Positions 1 through 10,800 of a DNA stretch of 64,000 bases are shown here, in pieces. Each line of letters starts with the position of its first letter. Position 1 is the stretch's first letter. Source of the stretch: Cephalotus follicularis (taxonomy: Eukaryota; Streptophyta; Magnoliopsida; Oxalidales; Cephalotaceae); the NCBI GenBank assembly GCA_001972305.1, contig BDDD01000977.1, positions 159,916-223,915 of the forward strand, given 5' to 3'. The translations under genes and the position numbers were made by a program. The notes beneath the pieces were generated by a model. It was not told the origin of the DNA, ran no database searches, and was given only the letters and a program-made list of their open reading frames with translations.

Positions 1-370
1 ACGGACGTTGATGTCTTTGCATGTAGGGATCGATGTCTTCAATTAAACTTTGAACATTAGCTTCCATCACTAAAGACGTCGATGTCTTCTTGAAAGGAGT
101 CGATGTCTTTCTGTACGGACGTCGATGTCATTTCTGGAAGTACGATGTCTTTATTATAATTTGATCTTGCACTAAAGACGTCGATGTCTTTTTGGAAGGG
201 ATCGATGTCTTTCTGTACGGACGTCGATGTCATTTCTTGAAGGTCGAAGTCTTCTTCTGCAGATGAGTTTTGCCTTGGTATTGAACTTTGTAATTTCTTG
301 CACATCAAGTAAACTTGTCAAATGCAAATATGTTATCATCAAAACAAGGATTGGGACTAAATCGTCAACA
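1..370 (-). repeat. Sirevirus 3' LTR (partial) with TCGA-palindrome array
   Basis: In minus-strand sense the LTR starts with TGTTGACGATTTAG at 370, immediately after the polypurine tract, and continues past the window start. Bases 69-140 and 171-242 are an imperfect tandem pair with a 102-base period. Inside it the motif AAAGACGTCGATGTCTTY occurs repeatedly (for example near 72-89 and 174-191), with single-motif variants at about 4, 29, 99, 117 and 145. The motif is nearly self-complementary. Confidence 0.8.
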
Positions 371-387
371 ATCTCCCCCTTTTTTAT
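371..387 (-). promoter_or_regulatory. Sirevirus polypurine tract
   Basis: On the minus strand the sequence is an A-run followed by GGGGGAGAT and then the LTR start TGTTG. This is the plus-strand DNA primer site used in reverse transcription; the match to the Sirevirus PPT form is close. Confidence 0.8.
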
Positions 388-1008
388 GATGACAAAAATT
401 TGCTCAAAAGACATAAATTAAAGTAATACCAATTTAAAATCATAAGCAAATACCAATAGAGATATCTTATAATGTAAGCAATGGCAATGTTCATGCAATA
501 TCAAATAAGCAATGAGTTATGCTGTTGAGAGTTCTATCTCCTATATCAATCAAAAAACTTTAGAATTTTGAGCTTTAATCTCCCATATTGAGCATTGAGC
601 CTTTTCTCCCCAAAATTCATACACTCAAGCATTTTGAGCCTATTCTCCCCCTTTTTTGTATAGCATCAAAAAGTTCCACAAGAGGTAGAAATCATTAGCT
701 CCCCCTTAATAAAAGCAAGGGTAAAAAGAATGAACATAGGCATTATGCACAAAATATCAAAATATCGGCAATGAACATAATTATCGGCAATAATTGAGAA
801 AACACATTCATTCAACACAATTATATCATAAACCAAATACACATTCATACAACCATATCACAAACACAATTCATAATAACATAAAATAAAAACATAATTT
901 CATTAACAAACTTTGTTCTTACAAAAAAAAAATATAAACAACATTTAGTTTCATTACAACACAACTGAAACAAGCAAAAAAAAAAACAAATCAAAAACAG
1001 CAACACAA
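388..1008 (-). other. Sirevirus 3' untranslated region with extra PPT-like tracts
   Basis: There is no gene here. AT-rich sequence carries at least two further PPT-like tracts, at about 644-656 (minus AAAAAAGGGGGAGA) and 698-710 (minus AAGGGGGAGC), plus weaker ones near 571 and 605. Multiplied PPT copies upstream of the 3' LTR have been described as a feature of Sireviruses. Confidence 0.65.
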
Positions 1009-2325
1009 TCATGCAGCAGCAGGAGGGGCATCAAAATCAGAGTCATCGCCTGTAGTCTCTTCGCAACCATCAATTGTCTTGGACTCCGCGAGTTTTCGTT
1101 CCATTCTTTTGAGACGCCTCCTTACGACTTTTAGATTGTAGTAGATGGTGTCATTGATGTTATCGAAATCAGAGCGAATCGTCACATGATCTTTTTCCAA
1201 GCTAGTGAGCCGTAAGTTGACTTGCTCAACTTTCTCTTCAAGCAAAGCTTGCATAGAATCAAATCTTGAGTGCATAAACTCCATCATCCTGTCAAAATCA
1301 GTGGAGGATGAGGTTCCTTGAGCTTGAGCCTGAGCAGGTGCAGATTCTCCGTGAGCTTCCCAAGGAGGGTTCTCTTCTTGCTCTTCAATTGCAATCCTTG
1401 GCCCTTGATCAACTTTGGGGCAATAAGTCCAAATGCCTTCTTGCTTTTTCCACCCCATCCTATTCATAGTGCTCTTGTTGTAAGTGTCCTCTTTCTTCAA
1501 TTTCGTTGCAATTTCTCCTTCTAGCCGAATTTGGTGATGTTGGAAGACTTTGGTGAGGATGGATCCGAAGGGTAGAACAGATTTCTTTTGAGAGGATGCT
1601 CTCACCATAGTCTTGAGCATGAGAAGGGGAAAACAAAATTCAATTTTGGAGAGGATGCGCCACATGAGAAAAGCTTGCATCCGGGACAACTTGGCATACC
1701 CACCACCGGTGGGAAGAAATTGGTGTACAATGAGATGGTGGAGTAGCCTATTGTCAACTGATAATCTATTGGTGGTCAGTGCCATATTTGGATGAACATT
1801 TGGATCATTAGGGTAGAGAATGGACAAATTTTGATTAGGGTGAAAACCCTCAACCTCCGGCCATTTTTTATGTTCAAAAATGTATAAACCGGTATGTGGA
1901 ATGTGTAGAATAGAGGCTAGAATCCTAGCATCTAGATAGATTCTCTGCCCTTTGACATAAGAGGAGAGTGCAAATTCCTCATTTGGGCTAGAAACAATCC
2001 GAAGGTGCATGTAAAATTCCTTGACCAGTTTTATGTAAAAAGGGTCCTGGATTTGTACAAGAGGAAGAAGATGGAGATCATCTAACCAGGAAACAAAAGA
2101 AAATTCAGAAGAACAGAAATCCAAGTCTATGTTCCTGCCTCCCATAACCCTTTTATCAACAAAAAACACATTTCTCAAAGGAACTTGCTCTTCGGATTCG
2201 CAATTCGATTGGAGAGCAGGGTCGGGGGAAGACTCTCTAGTCTCAAGCCTTCGGCTTTTAGCAGATTTCTTAGGCTGAGAGGATGAAGCAGCCTTCTTAT
2301 TGGAAGTACGTTTTGTCCTCGACAT
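1009..2325 (-). CDS. Intact 438-aa Sirevirus accessory ORF (putative plant transposon protein family)
   Basis: An uninterrupted 438-codon frame starts at ATG (2325) and ends at TGA. It sits between pol and the 3' LTR, the position of the env-like ORF of Sireviruses. The N-terminus (residues 1-30) is rich in Lys, Arg and Ser (KRTSNKK, KSAKSRR) and could be a nuclear-localisation signal. Residues about 50-300 resemble the plant 'putative transposon protein' domain found in many plant retroelement ORFs. Residues about 335-415 form a likely coiled coil (heptads in MMEFMHSRFDSMQALLEEK and VRRRLKRMERKLAE), and the C-terminus is acidic. I see no signal peptide and no convincing membrane segment, which argues against a classical envelope. 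Function is unknown. It is the only long element ORF here without a stop or frameshift, in an element whose pol is broken. A TATA box was not identified. Confidence 0.75.
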   Translation of the reverse strand: MSRTKRTSNKKAASSSQPKKSAKSRRLETRESSPDPALQSNCESEEQVPLRNVFFVDKRVMGGRNIDLDFCSSEFSFVSWLDDLHLLPLVQIQDPFYIKLVKEFYMHLRIVSSPNEEFALSSYVKGQRIYLDARILASILHIPHTGLYIFEHKKWPEVEGFHPNQNLSILYPNDPNVHPNMALTTNRLSVDNRLLHHLIVHQFLPTGGGYAKLSRMQAFLMWRILSKIEFCFPLLMLKTMVRASSQKKSVLPFGSILTKVFQHHQIRLEGEIATKLKKEDTYNKSTMNRMGWKKQEGIWTYCPKVDQGPRIAIEEQEENPPWEAHGESAPAQAQAQGTSSSTDFDRMMEFMHSRFDSMQALLEEKVEQVNLRLTSLEKDHVTIRSDFDNINDTIYYNLKVVRRRLKRMERKLAESKTIDGCEETTGDDSDFDAPPAAA

Positions 2326-2922
2326 TCTATCAAACAGTTAGAGAACACAACAGACAAACACAAAGAGTGATAAAAACAGACGGATTGGAGGAGATGAAAA
2401 TAGTTTTTGAAGTTGGAGAAGGATTTAGAGGATTGTTTTCGAACAAATAGAATGATTTTTGAAAGAAAAATAAGAGAGTATAAATTTTTGAAAAGACTCA
2501 AAATAGGGTTTACAGTGTATTATGAGCATGAGATCGGCGTTTATATGAAAGAGTCGATTTCTGAGTGAAAGACGTCGACGTGATTCAAAATAAGTCGACG
2601 CGTTCTTTAAAAGAACTGAAGAAATCGATTCAAAAAACGCTACGTTTTTAAAAGCATCGACGCGTTTGTAAAGAAGTCGACGTGTTTCAGGGAAACACAA
2701 AGAGATCGATGTTTTAAAAAGAGATCGACGTGATTTTCATAAGGCATAAACTTTTGCAGAAAAGAAGTCGACGTGTTTTTGTAAAGCATGGAATTTTCCA
2801 GAAAAGAAGTCGACGTTTTTGTAAAACAGAACACAAAATCAAGCAAAAATAGAACAATAAAAAAAATCATCATATCAATTTAACATACAATCAAACATAT
2901 CATTCAAACATAATAAACATCA
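2326..2922 (-). other. Spacer between Sirevirus pol and accessory ORF
   Basis: Noncoding. About 2545-2825 holds a second array of TCGA-centred motifs (GACGTCGACGTG, GTCGACGCG, ATCGATG), each separated by 15-45 bases of unrelated AT-rich sequence. The remainder is AT-rich and shows nothing recognisable. Confidence 0.7.
2545..2825. repeat. TCGA-palindrome array, internal to the Sirevirus
   Basis: About ten copies of (A)RTCGAYGTG or RTCGACGCG occur in some 280 bases (for example near 2571, 2598, 2663, 2685, 2706, 2723, 2766 and 2807). Flanking spacers differ, so this is an array of a conserved short motif rather than a simple tandem repeat. It lies outside the LTR. Confidence 0.75.
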
Positions 2923-4933
2923 TTAAAGCTCACATAAACCTAATTCTCTTCTAAACTTAGAAAAAGAATTTCCATCCAAGGGTTTGGTGAAAATATCCGC
3001 CACTTATTTTTCGGTGGGAATATACTCTAAAACAATGTCACCACTTTCTACATGTTCTCTTAAGAAATGGTATCTAATGTCTATATGCTTTGTCCTAGAA
3101 TGATGGACTGGGTTCTTAGCTAGGCAAATACTACTAGTATTATCACATTTAATAGATACATCTTTAACACATACCATAATCAACCAATTGTTGCTTTTGC
3201 CAAAGAATTTGAGCACAACAACTACCTACAGCAATATATTCAGCTTCGGTGGTAGATAAAGCTACTGAATTTTGCTTTTTACTAAACCAAGAGACAAGCA
3301 TGCTCCCTAGGTATTGGCATGAGCCACTAGTGCTCTTGCGGTCAACTTTATATCCACCAAAGTCAGCATCCGAGTAAGAATGTAAATCAAAATTAGAATC
3401 TCGGGAATACCACAAGCCTAATGTAGGTGTGTATGCAAGATATTTAAAAATCCTTTTCACAGCAAATAAATGGGATTCTTTATGATTGCATTGAAAACGG
3501 GCACACAAGCACACACTAAACAAAATATCGGGTCTACTTGCCGTTAAGTACAACAAAGATCCTATCATACTTCTATAAAGCTTTTGATCGATACTTTTAC
3601 CTTGTTCATCTTTGTCAAGTTTTGTAGAAGTGCTCATAGGAGTCTTGCTTGTTTTGGCTTTCTCCATTCCAAACTTCTTGAGAATATCCTTTGTGTATTT
3701 TGTTTGGTTGATGAAGATCCCATCTTTGTTTTTTGTGACTTGTAATCCAAGAAAGTAGTTGAGCTCTCCCATTAAACTCATTTCAAATTCAGATTTCATG
3801 GTATTTGAAAATTCCTTGCATAAAGAGTCATGAGTAGATCCAAAGATAATATCATCAACATAAATTTGAACAATAAGTAAATCATTACCTTTAGATTTTG
3901 TAAAAAGAGTAATATCGACATTTCCTCGTTTAAAATCATTTTCAATTAAAAACTTTGTCAACCTCTCATACCAAGCACGAGGGGCTTGTTTGAGTCCATA
4001 TAAAGCTTTGTCTAATTTGAAAACATGATTTGGAAAGTGAGGATCCTCAAAACCTTGAGGTTGCTCTACATACACCCCTTCTTCAATAAAACAATTTAAA
4101 AATGCACTTTTCACATCCATTTGATATAACTTGAAATTATTAAAACAAGCAAATGCAAGTAATAAACGAATGGATTCTAGTCTAGCAAACGGTGCATATG
4201 TCTCATCATAGTCTATTCCTTCTTCTTGTGAATAGCCTCTGGCAACTAGTCTAGCCTTGTTTCTAATGATGGTTCCTTGATTGTCCATTTTGTTTCTAAA
4301 ACCCATTTAGTTCCTACAACCGAATGGTCCTTTGGTCTAGGTACTAAAAACCAAACTTTCTTTCTATCAAATTGGTTTAGCTCTTCTTGCATAGCTACTA
4401 TCCAATTTGCATCTTTTTGGCTTCTACAAAGTTCTTGGGTTCTAGGTGAGAAAGGAATGCGACATAGTTACAAGTGTTTGCTCTAGATCTAGTTCTAATC
4501 CCTTGTTGAATGTCACCAATGATAGCCTCATGTGGGTGGTCTCTAACTACCTTATAAGTTTTATCCATAAGTTCTTTTCGGTAACTTTCCTTAGGTTCTA
4601 CATCTATGTCCACCGATGGTTCATGAAATTCTATACTATCATGCACATGTGAAGTAGAATCATGTAACTCATCAAATACAACATGCATAGATTCTTCTAC
4701 TAAAAAAGTATGCTTATTGAAACATCTATAAGCTTTACTAGTGAGGGCGTAGCCAAGAAATATACCTTCATCCGCTTTAGAGTCAAACTTACCAAGTTAA
4801 TCTTGTCCATTGTTGTGTATGAAGCATTTACATCCGAAAGCGCGAAAGTAACTAATGTTAGGCTTTCTCTCCTTCCATAACTCGTATGGAGTCTTTTTGA
4901 GAATTGGTCTTATTGATGTTCTATTTAAAATAT
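2923..4933 (-). pseudogene. pol: Sirevirus pol: integrase C-terminus, RT, RNase H (broken)
   Basis: Minus-strand reading gives the end of integrase (motifs TPYELWKERKPN and FLGYALTSKAYR, about 4900-4720), a linker, then copia RT (KARLVARGYSQEEGIDY, QMDVKSAFLN, the catalytic YVDDIIFG) and RNase H (YSDADFGG, STTEAEYIA), ending in the conserved tail VADIFTKPLDG with TAA at 2923-2925. The enzyme would copy element RNA into DNA in cytoplasmic particles. It is broken: a stop near 4795, small frameshifts near 4405, 4300 and 3170, and loss of everything upstream of 4933. The longest open segment is 3164-4306. Family assignment is secure; the frameshift positions are approximate. Confidence 0.88.
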
Positions 4934-4994
4934 TGTATGAATGATTTTATCTAGTATTTGAGACGTGTTGAGGGAACCATGTTCTGGTTCGCTT

Positions 4995-5395
4995 AACCGT
5001 CGACGCTTAGTAAAGAAGCGTTGACGCTATGGACTGGTTACACGATGAATGAACACTTGCTTTCGCTAACCGTCGACGCAAAAGGGGAAAGCATCGATGC
5101 TTTTTTCTATTATGTGTGATGAACGATATTGGAAGTGTTGACGCGTGAGGTTCCTACCTCAAAGCGCTGACTCCAAGGATTGAAGCGCTGGCGCTTAAGG
5201 GTACATGCCTTGAGCGTCGACGCCAAAGGAGATAAAGGTTGACGCGCAAAACTTCTGGTTGAAAGCGCTGACGCTAAGAGTAAAACCATCGACGCTTAAA
5301 GGACATAAGCGTCGATGCCAAGGGTTAAACGGTGATGCTTAAGTGCTATTTTTGGATGTTAATGCCATATGGTACACGTTGACGCGAATAGAGCC
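4995..5395. repeat. TCGA-palindrome array in Tekay A 5' LTR
   Basis: About 15 copies of a motif with consensus AAGCGTCGACGCTT lie in 400 bases with 15-35 base spacers. Variants are mostly GCGTTGACGC, GCATCGATGC, GCGCTGACGC and GCGTCGATGC, that is, changes at the CG dinucleotides of the palindrome. Confidence 0.85.
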
Positions 5396-5726
5396 CTTTG
5401 GCATTTTGAGCATATGTTTGCATTGCATATTGTTATGGATTGAAATGTATATAATTCCTAAAGTGTTTTATCATTTTAGACAATGGGACTTATGGTTTTA
5501 TTATAACCAGTTTTTTGTATGAAATATTATATTTCAACGGATTGAAACATGGTTTCAAAAGATGATTACATATTTTGAAAAAATATGTTTTGACAAGTAT
5601 TTTATGATACATAAATTACTTGATGATGAATTTGAAAATGATTTATTTTATATCCATTGTGTATATGATTTCAGGCATTTATAAATATATAAATTACTTG
5701 AAACATAATTGACCGAGTTGATTTAT

Positions 5727-5960
5727 TGATTGGATTGGGAGAGCTTTCCCAGCCTACGTGCCAGTTAGCTACGTGCTTTCCTAACCTTGGATGGTTAGTA
5801 TCACATTGTTTGATCGGGTGCTTTTCCCAGCCTATGTGCTGGATAGCTATATGCTTTTCCTAGTCTTGGATGGTTAGCATCTCTGGATTGATGCTGTTCC
5901 TAGCCTACATGCAAGTCCCTACGTGCCTTCCTAGCATTGGATGGTTAGCATCAATATGTG
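5727..5960 (+). repeat. Imperfect ~75-base tandem repeat in Tekay A LTR
   Basis: Three units follow the pattern TTCCCAGCCTACGTGC ... TTCCTAGCCTTGGATGG ... TTAGTATC. The same three units occur in the 3' LTR at about 13090-13320, so the repeat predates insertion. Confidence 0.75.
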
Positions 5961-6039
5961 GATTGGATTGATGGTTCCTTTTGGACTTGATTGATGAATT
6001 GTATGGTTGTAGCCAATATGGATGGACGCTTACCTATTG

Positions 6040-6040
<1 letters not shown>

Positions 6041-6083
<43 letters not shown>

Positions 6084-6120
6084 CTGTGTGTGTGTGTGTG
6101 TGTGTGTGTGTGATATATAT
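6041..6120. repeat. (CA)n(TA)n(TG)n microsatellite with hairpin symmetry
   Basis: About 16 CA units, a short TA tract and about 14 TG units are followed by more TA. The CA and TG arms are complementary, so either strand can fold into a long stem. The 3' LTR has only a short (AT)n here (13400-13422). Confidence 0.9.
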
Positions 6121-6609
6121 TAGTATCGCATCATGAATGCATTCATTACATGACACACATTATTGTTGACCCCATAGTGTATTTATATTTTCTCTACTTA
6201 GCCAGTGGATTCAGCTAACCCTATCAGTTTCAGATTGATGCAGCGGATCAACATCGCTGAGCATGGAGAAATGAAGTGAAGAGTTTAAGTTGTATTTCTT
6301 TAAGGAAATGTTAATTTGGGTATTGTGTAATGGGTTTTGTATTGATGGAAATTGTTAAGAATGGATAAATGTATTTGACTGGATTAGTTCATGCTCCGTT
6401 TTGAGGGCAATTAACAATGATGATGTTATGTTATTGTAACATGTAGTATGGGATGCCTGTTACGTATTTAATTCAGCTTATGATTATATTCTTTCGCAAT
6501 AAAAAGATATGATTAGAAAGTTTTTTTCCCCATATTTTTATATAAGTTGAATATATGTTGATTACCATGACCTCCGGGTCTATGTTGTGAGAACAGGGTG
6601 TGACAACAG

Positions 6610-6624
6610 TGGTATGATAGCATA
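6610..6624 (+). promoter_or_regulatory. Primer-binding site, initiator tRNA-Met (degenerate)
   Basis: TGGTATGATAGCATA lies four bases after the 5' LTR end. It matches the plant tRNA-iMet primer site TGGTATCAGAGC except at three positions, and aligns with the perfect copy in element F (54671). Confidence 0.8.
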
Positions 6625-6718
6625 TATGAATATTATATGCTTAGCTTGGATAAGTTCCTTGGCAATTAACAATTGTTTCCGTAAGATGACTAATCACACC
6701 TTCCTTATAGGAAACGAA

Positions 6719-7860
6719 ATGGACAGAAGGAAGGGACGTGGAAGGGCTAGAGCTGCTGGGGAGAACGTTCCTCAAGAAGCAAATATCCCTCAGGAACCGA
6801 ACGAAGGGAGAGATCCGATGGATCGTATTACTGATTATTTCCTGCAGCAGATGGCTGCAAATGCAGTTAATATGGAGGAGATGCGACGACTGTACACTCA
6901 AGCTTAGCCTCAGTAGATGGGTCCTGACCATGATGCACGACAAGATGGGAGTCAGTTTGGGAGAAATCTGGAGAGATTTATGAGGCAGAACCCTCCTGCT
7001 TTCAAGGGTGAACTCGATGCTACTATCGCGAAGAAGTGGTTGCAAGATCTAGAGAGGACATTTGATGTGATGGATTGCACAAATGATCAGAAATTGAAAT
7101 TTATTGTTTATCGGTTGTAGGGCAAGGCCACTCACTGGTGGGAGATGGTCAAAGCAAAATGGGAGTCAGTTGGACTCGGTAGTACTTGGGAGAGGTTTCA
7201 AAGAGAGTTCCTTGATGCTTATGTGCCCCGAATTGAACAAGAACGAAGGAGACGGAACTCTTAGAGCTACGTCAAGGTGAAATGACTGTGGCAGAATATT
7301 AAGCCTGATTCATGGAGTTAGCCAGACCACTCAGCTTATGTGATAGCGGATGAAGAAAAGAAGATTCAAAGGTTTTTGAAAGGCCTATGACCGAATCTTT
7401 GGGGAAAGGTTAGAGCTATGGAATTGGAGACTTCTGTACGGGTGGCAAAAAAAATGAGATTGTTGGAGAGCATTCAGAATGAGGAGCATGCTGAGAGGGT
7501 GCGTACACCACAGAGTAAGCAACCCTCTACACAGGCTAGACCAGCTTCATCGAAGTGGAAAGATAGCGGTTCTCCAACCAAATCATTGAAGAACAGATCT
7601 CAACAGTCTGCCACTCAGGGTATTCCTAGCTAGGGAAGTAATACAAGATCTGGAGCTTTTTTTCATTGTGGTCGTACAAGCCACCAGCAGAAGGATTGTT
7701 GGATAAATAATAGATTGTGCATGAGGTGTGGGCCATCTAGCCACATGATGAAGGATTGTCCGAGGGGTCAGGCAACAGTGCCTACTAGACCTAGGAGTGG
7801 TAGCAGTACTGCAGCCTAGACTTCACAGTGGAGAGATACTGGCAAGATCATCATAAAAGG
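6719..7860 (+). pseudogene. gag: Tekay A gag, nonsense-riddled
   Basis: The frame starts at ATG 6719 (MDRRKGRGRARA) and aligns along its length with the gag of element F (54773). The capsid region includes WLQDLERTFDVMDC and HWWEMVKAKWES. Of two zinc knuckles, the first has lost its leading Cys (FHCGRTSHQQKDC) and the second is intact (CMRCGPSSHMMKDC, about 7719-7760). Stops occur at about 6905, 6914, 7118 and 7632 and there is a stretch with compensating single-base indels at about 7255-7340. Several stops are one C-to-T step from CAG or CAA, and F keeps CAG or CAA at some of the same places. Gag would form the particle coat. Confidence 0.85.
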
Positions 7861-10800
7861 AATAGTTTTTACTCTTACTCAAACAGAGGTTCTGGAGTCT
7901 AGTTCTGTTGTTGGAGGTACATCATATATTTATGGCTTTGCTGTTAGAGTATTATTGGATCCGGGAGCATCACATTCATTTATTGCTTCCCAATTTTCAT
8001 CATGTTTGGATATTATACCTGATCGTATGCCATATGTTCTTGACATGAGTACACCTGCTGGGGATTCCATGTGTATAGATTATGTATACAAATGTTACGA
8101 GATTTCTATGGTGGGTATCCCATTGTACGCAGATCTTATTGTGTTGCTCATTTGTGACTTCGATGTCATATTGGGTATGGATTGGCTATCATCTCATCGT
8201 GCTCGTATGGATTGTTACAGTGAGATAGTAGATTTTTGTCTGCTTGATGGTACTACTTTCCAGTTTACGGGAGACAAGGGATTCTCTACACCAATCATAT
8301 CCTTCACTCGTGCAATGAGATATCTCGTGAAAGGATGCGAAGGATATCTAGCTTATGCGATCGACAGTAGAAACGAGAAAGGGTCGAGCCTTGAGGAAAT
8401 TCCTGTTGTGAGCAAATTTCCTGATGTGTTTCCAGCAGATTTGTTATCGTTTCCGCCAAAGAGGAATATGGAGTTTGTTATTGATATTGTACCAAGTACG
8501 ACCCTATTTCTAAGGCACCGTATAGAATGGCTCCTGAAGAATTGAGAGAACTGAAGCTGTAGTTGCAAGATTTAATTGATAAAGGCTTCGTTCGACCCAG
8601 TGTTTCCCCGTGGGGTGTACCGGTGTTGTTTGTGAAGAAGAAAGATGGGTCGATGAGACTTTGTATTGATTACCGAATGCTGAATAAAGCAACGATTAAG
8701 AACAAGTATCATATTCCACACATTGAGTAATTGTTCGATCAGTTATCTAAACTCGATTTGAGATCGGTTATCACCAGTTGAGAGTACGGGAAGGAGATAT
8801 CGAAAAGACTACTTTTCGAACACGATATGGTCAATATGAGTTTCTAGTGTTGCCGTTTGGTGTTACAAATGCACCGACAACGTTCATGTCTTTGATGAAC
8901 GATTTGTTCCGACCATACTTGGATCAATTTGTGGTTGTATTCATTGATGACATACTGATATATTCAAAGAATGAGGAGGAACAGGCGTACCATCTGAGAG
9001 TAGTTTTGCATATTCTTAAAGAACAGTACGTGTATGCCAAATTCGATAAGTGTGAATTTGGGGAGGGCTTGGCGGTGGATCTGTCAAAATCGAGGTTGTC
9101 TGGTATTGGCCATAACTGAAGAATGTGACTGAAGTACGCAATTTCCTCGGATCGGTGGGTTATTATCGAAAATTCAACCTGAATTTTTTGAAAATAGCCG
9201 CACCACTGACACATTTGACCCAGAAGAAGACCTTATTTATCTGGGATGGAGACTGTGAGGCTAGTTTTCGAGAGTTGAAGGATTGGTTGATCTCCGCTCC
9301 TATCTTGGTATTGCCCAATGGTAATGAAATTTTTGTTGTATATAGCGATGCTTCGGGTAAAGGGTTGGGTTGCTTGTTGATGCAACACGATAGAGTGATT
9401 GCTTATGCTTCAAGGAAGCTGAAGCCATATGAAGTGAATTACCTGTTGCATGATCTCGAATTGGCTACTATCATCTTTGCTCTTCAAAAATCCAGACACT
9501 ATTTGTATGGAGCATAGTTTGAGATATTTATTGATCATAAGAGTTTGAAGTATCAGTTCTGCCAAGATGAATTGAATATGAGGTAGCGCAGATGGGTTGA
9601 GTTTTTCAATGATTATGATTGTAGTATCCAGTACAATCTTGGGAAAGCAAATGTCGTTGCTGATACGTTGAGTCGTAAAGCTATGATAGCTCGTACGATG
9701 GTGTCTCAATGGAGATTGTTGGAAGATTTTCAAAAGTGGACTCCATTTGTACAATCCCCTAGAGTTTTTATTGGTAGTCTTTGAGCTCAGCTATCATTGC
9801 TTGGTGAGATTAAGGATGCTCAAATGTATGATCTTGAATTACAGAAGATCCGAGAGGACTTGGGATCGAGGCTCGATTTTCAGATGCATGATAATGGTAT
9901 ACTGAGATTTCGAGGACGGGTTTGTCTTCCAAACGTTGATGGGTTGAAGAATGAATTGCTTTATAAAGCTCATAAATCTCGGTATAGTATTCATCCTGGT
10001 AGCACAAAAATGTATCGGGATATGAAGCAAAATTATTGGTGGCCTGGTATGAAGTGTGAGATCGTTGATTATGTTGCTAAGTGCTTGACTTGTCAGAGGG
10101 TCAAGGCTGAACACCGAAGACCGACAGGATTGTTGCAATCATTGCGAGTGGCAGAGTGGAAATGGGAACACGTGACTATGGATTTTGTTTCTGGTTTCCC
10201 GTTGACTCAGAATTGTCATAATGCGGTGTGAGTTATCGTTGGTAGACTCGCGAAATTAGCTCACTTTTTACCTACACATGTCGCTGATTCAGCAAGCAAG
10301 CTAGCTCGGCTGTATATTAAGGACATTGTAAGACTGCATGGCATTCCTATGAGTATTGTGTGTGATCGAGATTCGATTTTCACTTACACCTTCTGGAAGA
10401 GATTTCAAACAGCTTTTGGAACGAAGCTGAATTTTAGCATAGCTTTTCATCCATAAACATATTGACAGTCTGAGCGTACTATCCAGACATTGGAGGATAT
10501 TCTCCGAGCCTATGTTATTGATTTCACTGTTACTTGGGAAGATCATATTCCCTTGATATAGTTTTTGTACAATTATAGTTATCACGCGAGCAATGGTATG
10601 GCTCTGTACGAAACTCTTTATGGACAGAAATGTAGATCATTGGGATGAGGTCGGAGAGCGACCAATACTTGGATCGGACTTCGTTGAAGAGACTTCAGAT
10701 AAAGTCAAGGTGAGTAAAGAAAGGTTACTCGCAGCACAAAGTTGACAAAAGAGCTACGTCGATAGTGTGAAGAGGAGGCCTTTGACTTTTGATGTTGGGG

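Larger units (their letters stand above)
1..4933 (-). mobile_element. Sirevirus (Ty1/copia) retrotransposon, 3' half
   Basis: The element reads on the minus strand: integrase C-terminus, RT and RNase H (4933 to 2923), spacer, an extra ORF (2325 to 1009), repeated polypurine tracts, then a 3' LTR that runs off the window at base 1. An extra ORF between pol and the 3' LTR and a PPT of the form AAAAAAGGGGGAGA are established Sirevirus hallmarks. The 5' part (gag, protease, most of integrase, 5' LTR) is missing; the sequence switches near 4934 directly to a truncated Tekay LTR, so the boundary is a deletion or recombination joint rather than a clean insertion. Confidence 0.85.
4934..6605 (+). repeat. 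5' LTR of Tekay A, missing its first ~1 kb
   Basis: Homology with the 3' LTR begins at TGTATG(A/C)ATGATTTT (4934 here, 12291 there) and ends at GGGTGTGACA (6605 and 13916). It carries a TCGA-palindrome array, an imperfect 75-base tandem repeat and a CA/TA/TG microsatellite that the 3' LTR lacks. Confidence 0.85.

Noticed and set aside
1009..2325. A host nuclear gene or a true envelope gene
   Set aside because: Position between pol and PPT fits an element ORF, and there is no signal peptide or membrane segment.
4995..5395. Regular short palindromes as a CRISPR-like array
   Set aside because: Repeats are only 10-14 bases, spacers vary from 10 to 45 bases, no cas genes, and the context is a plant LTR.
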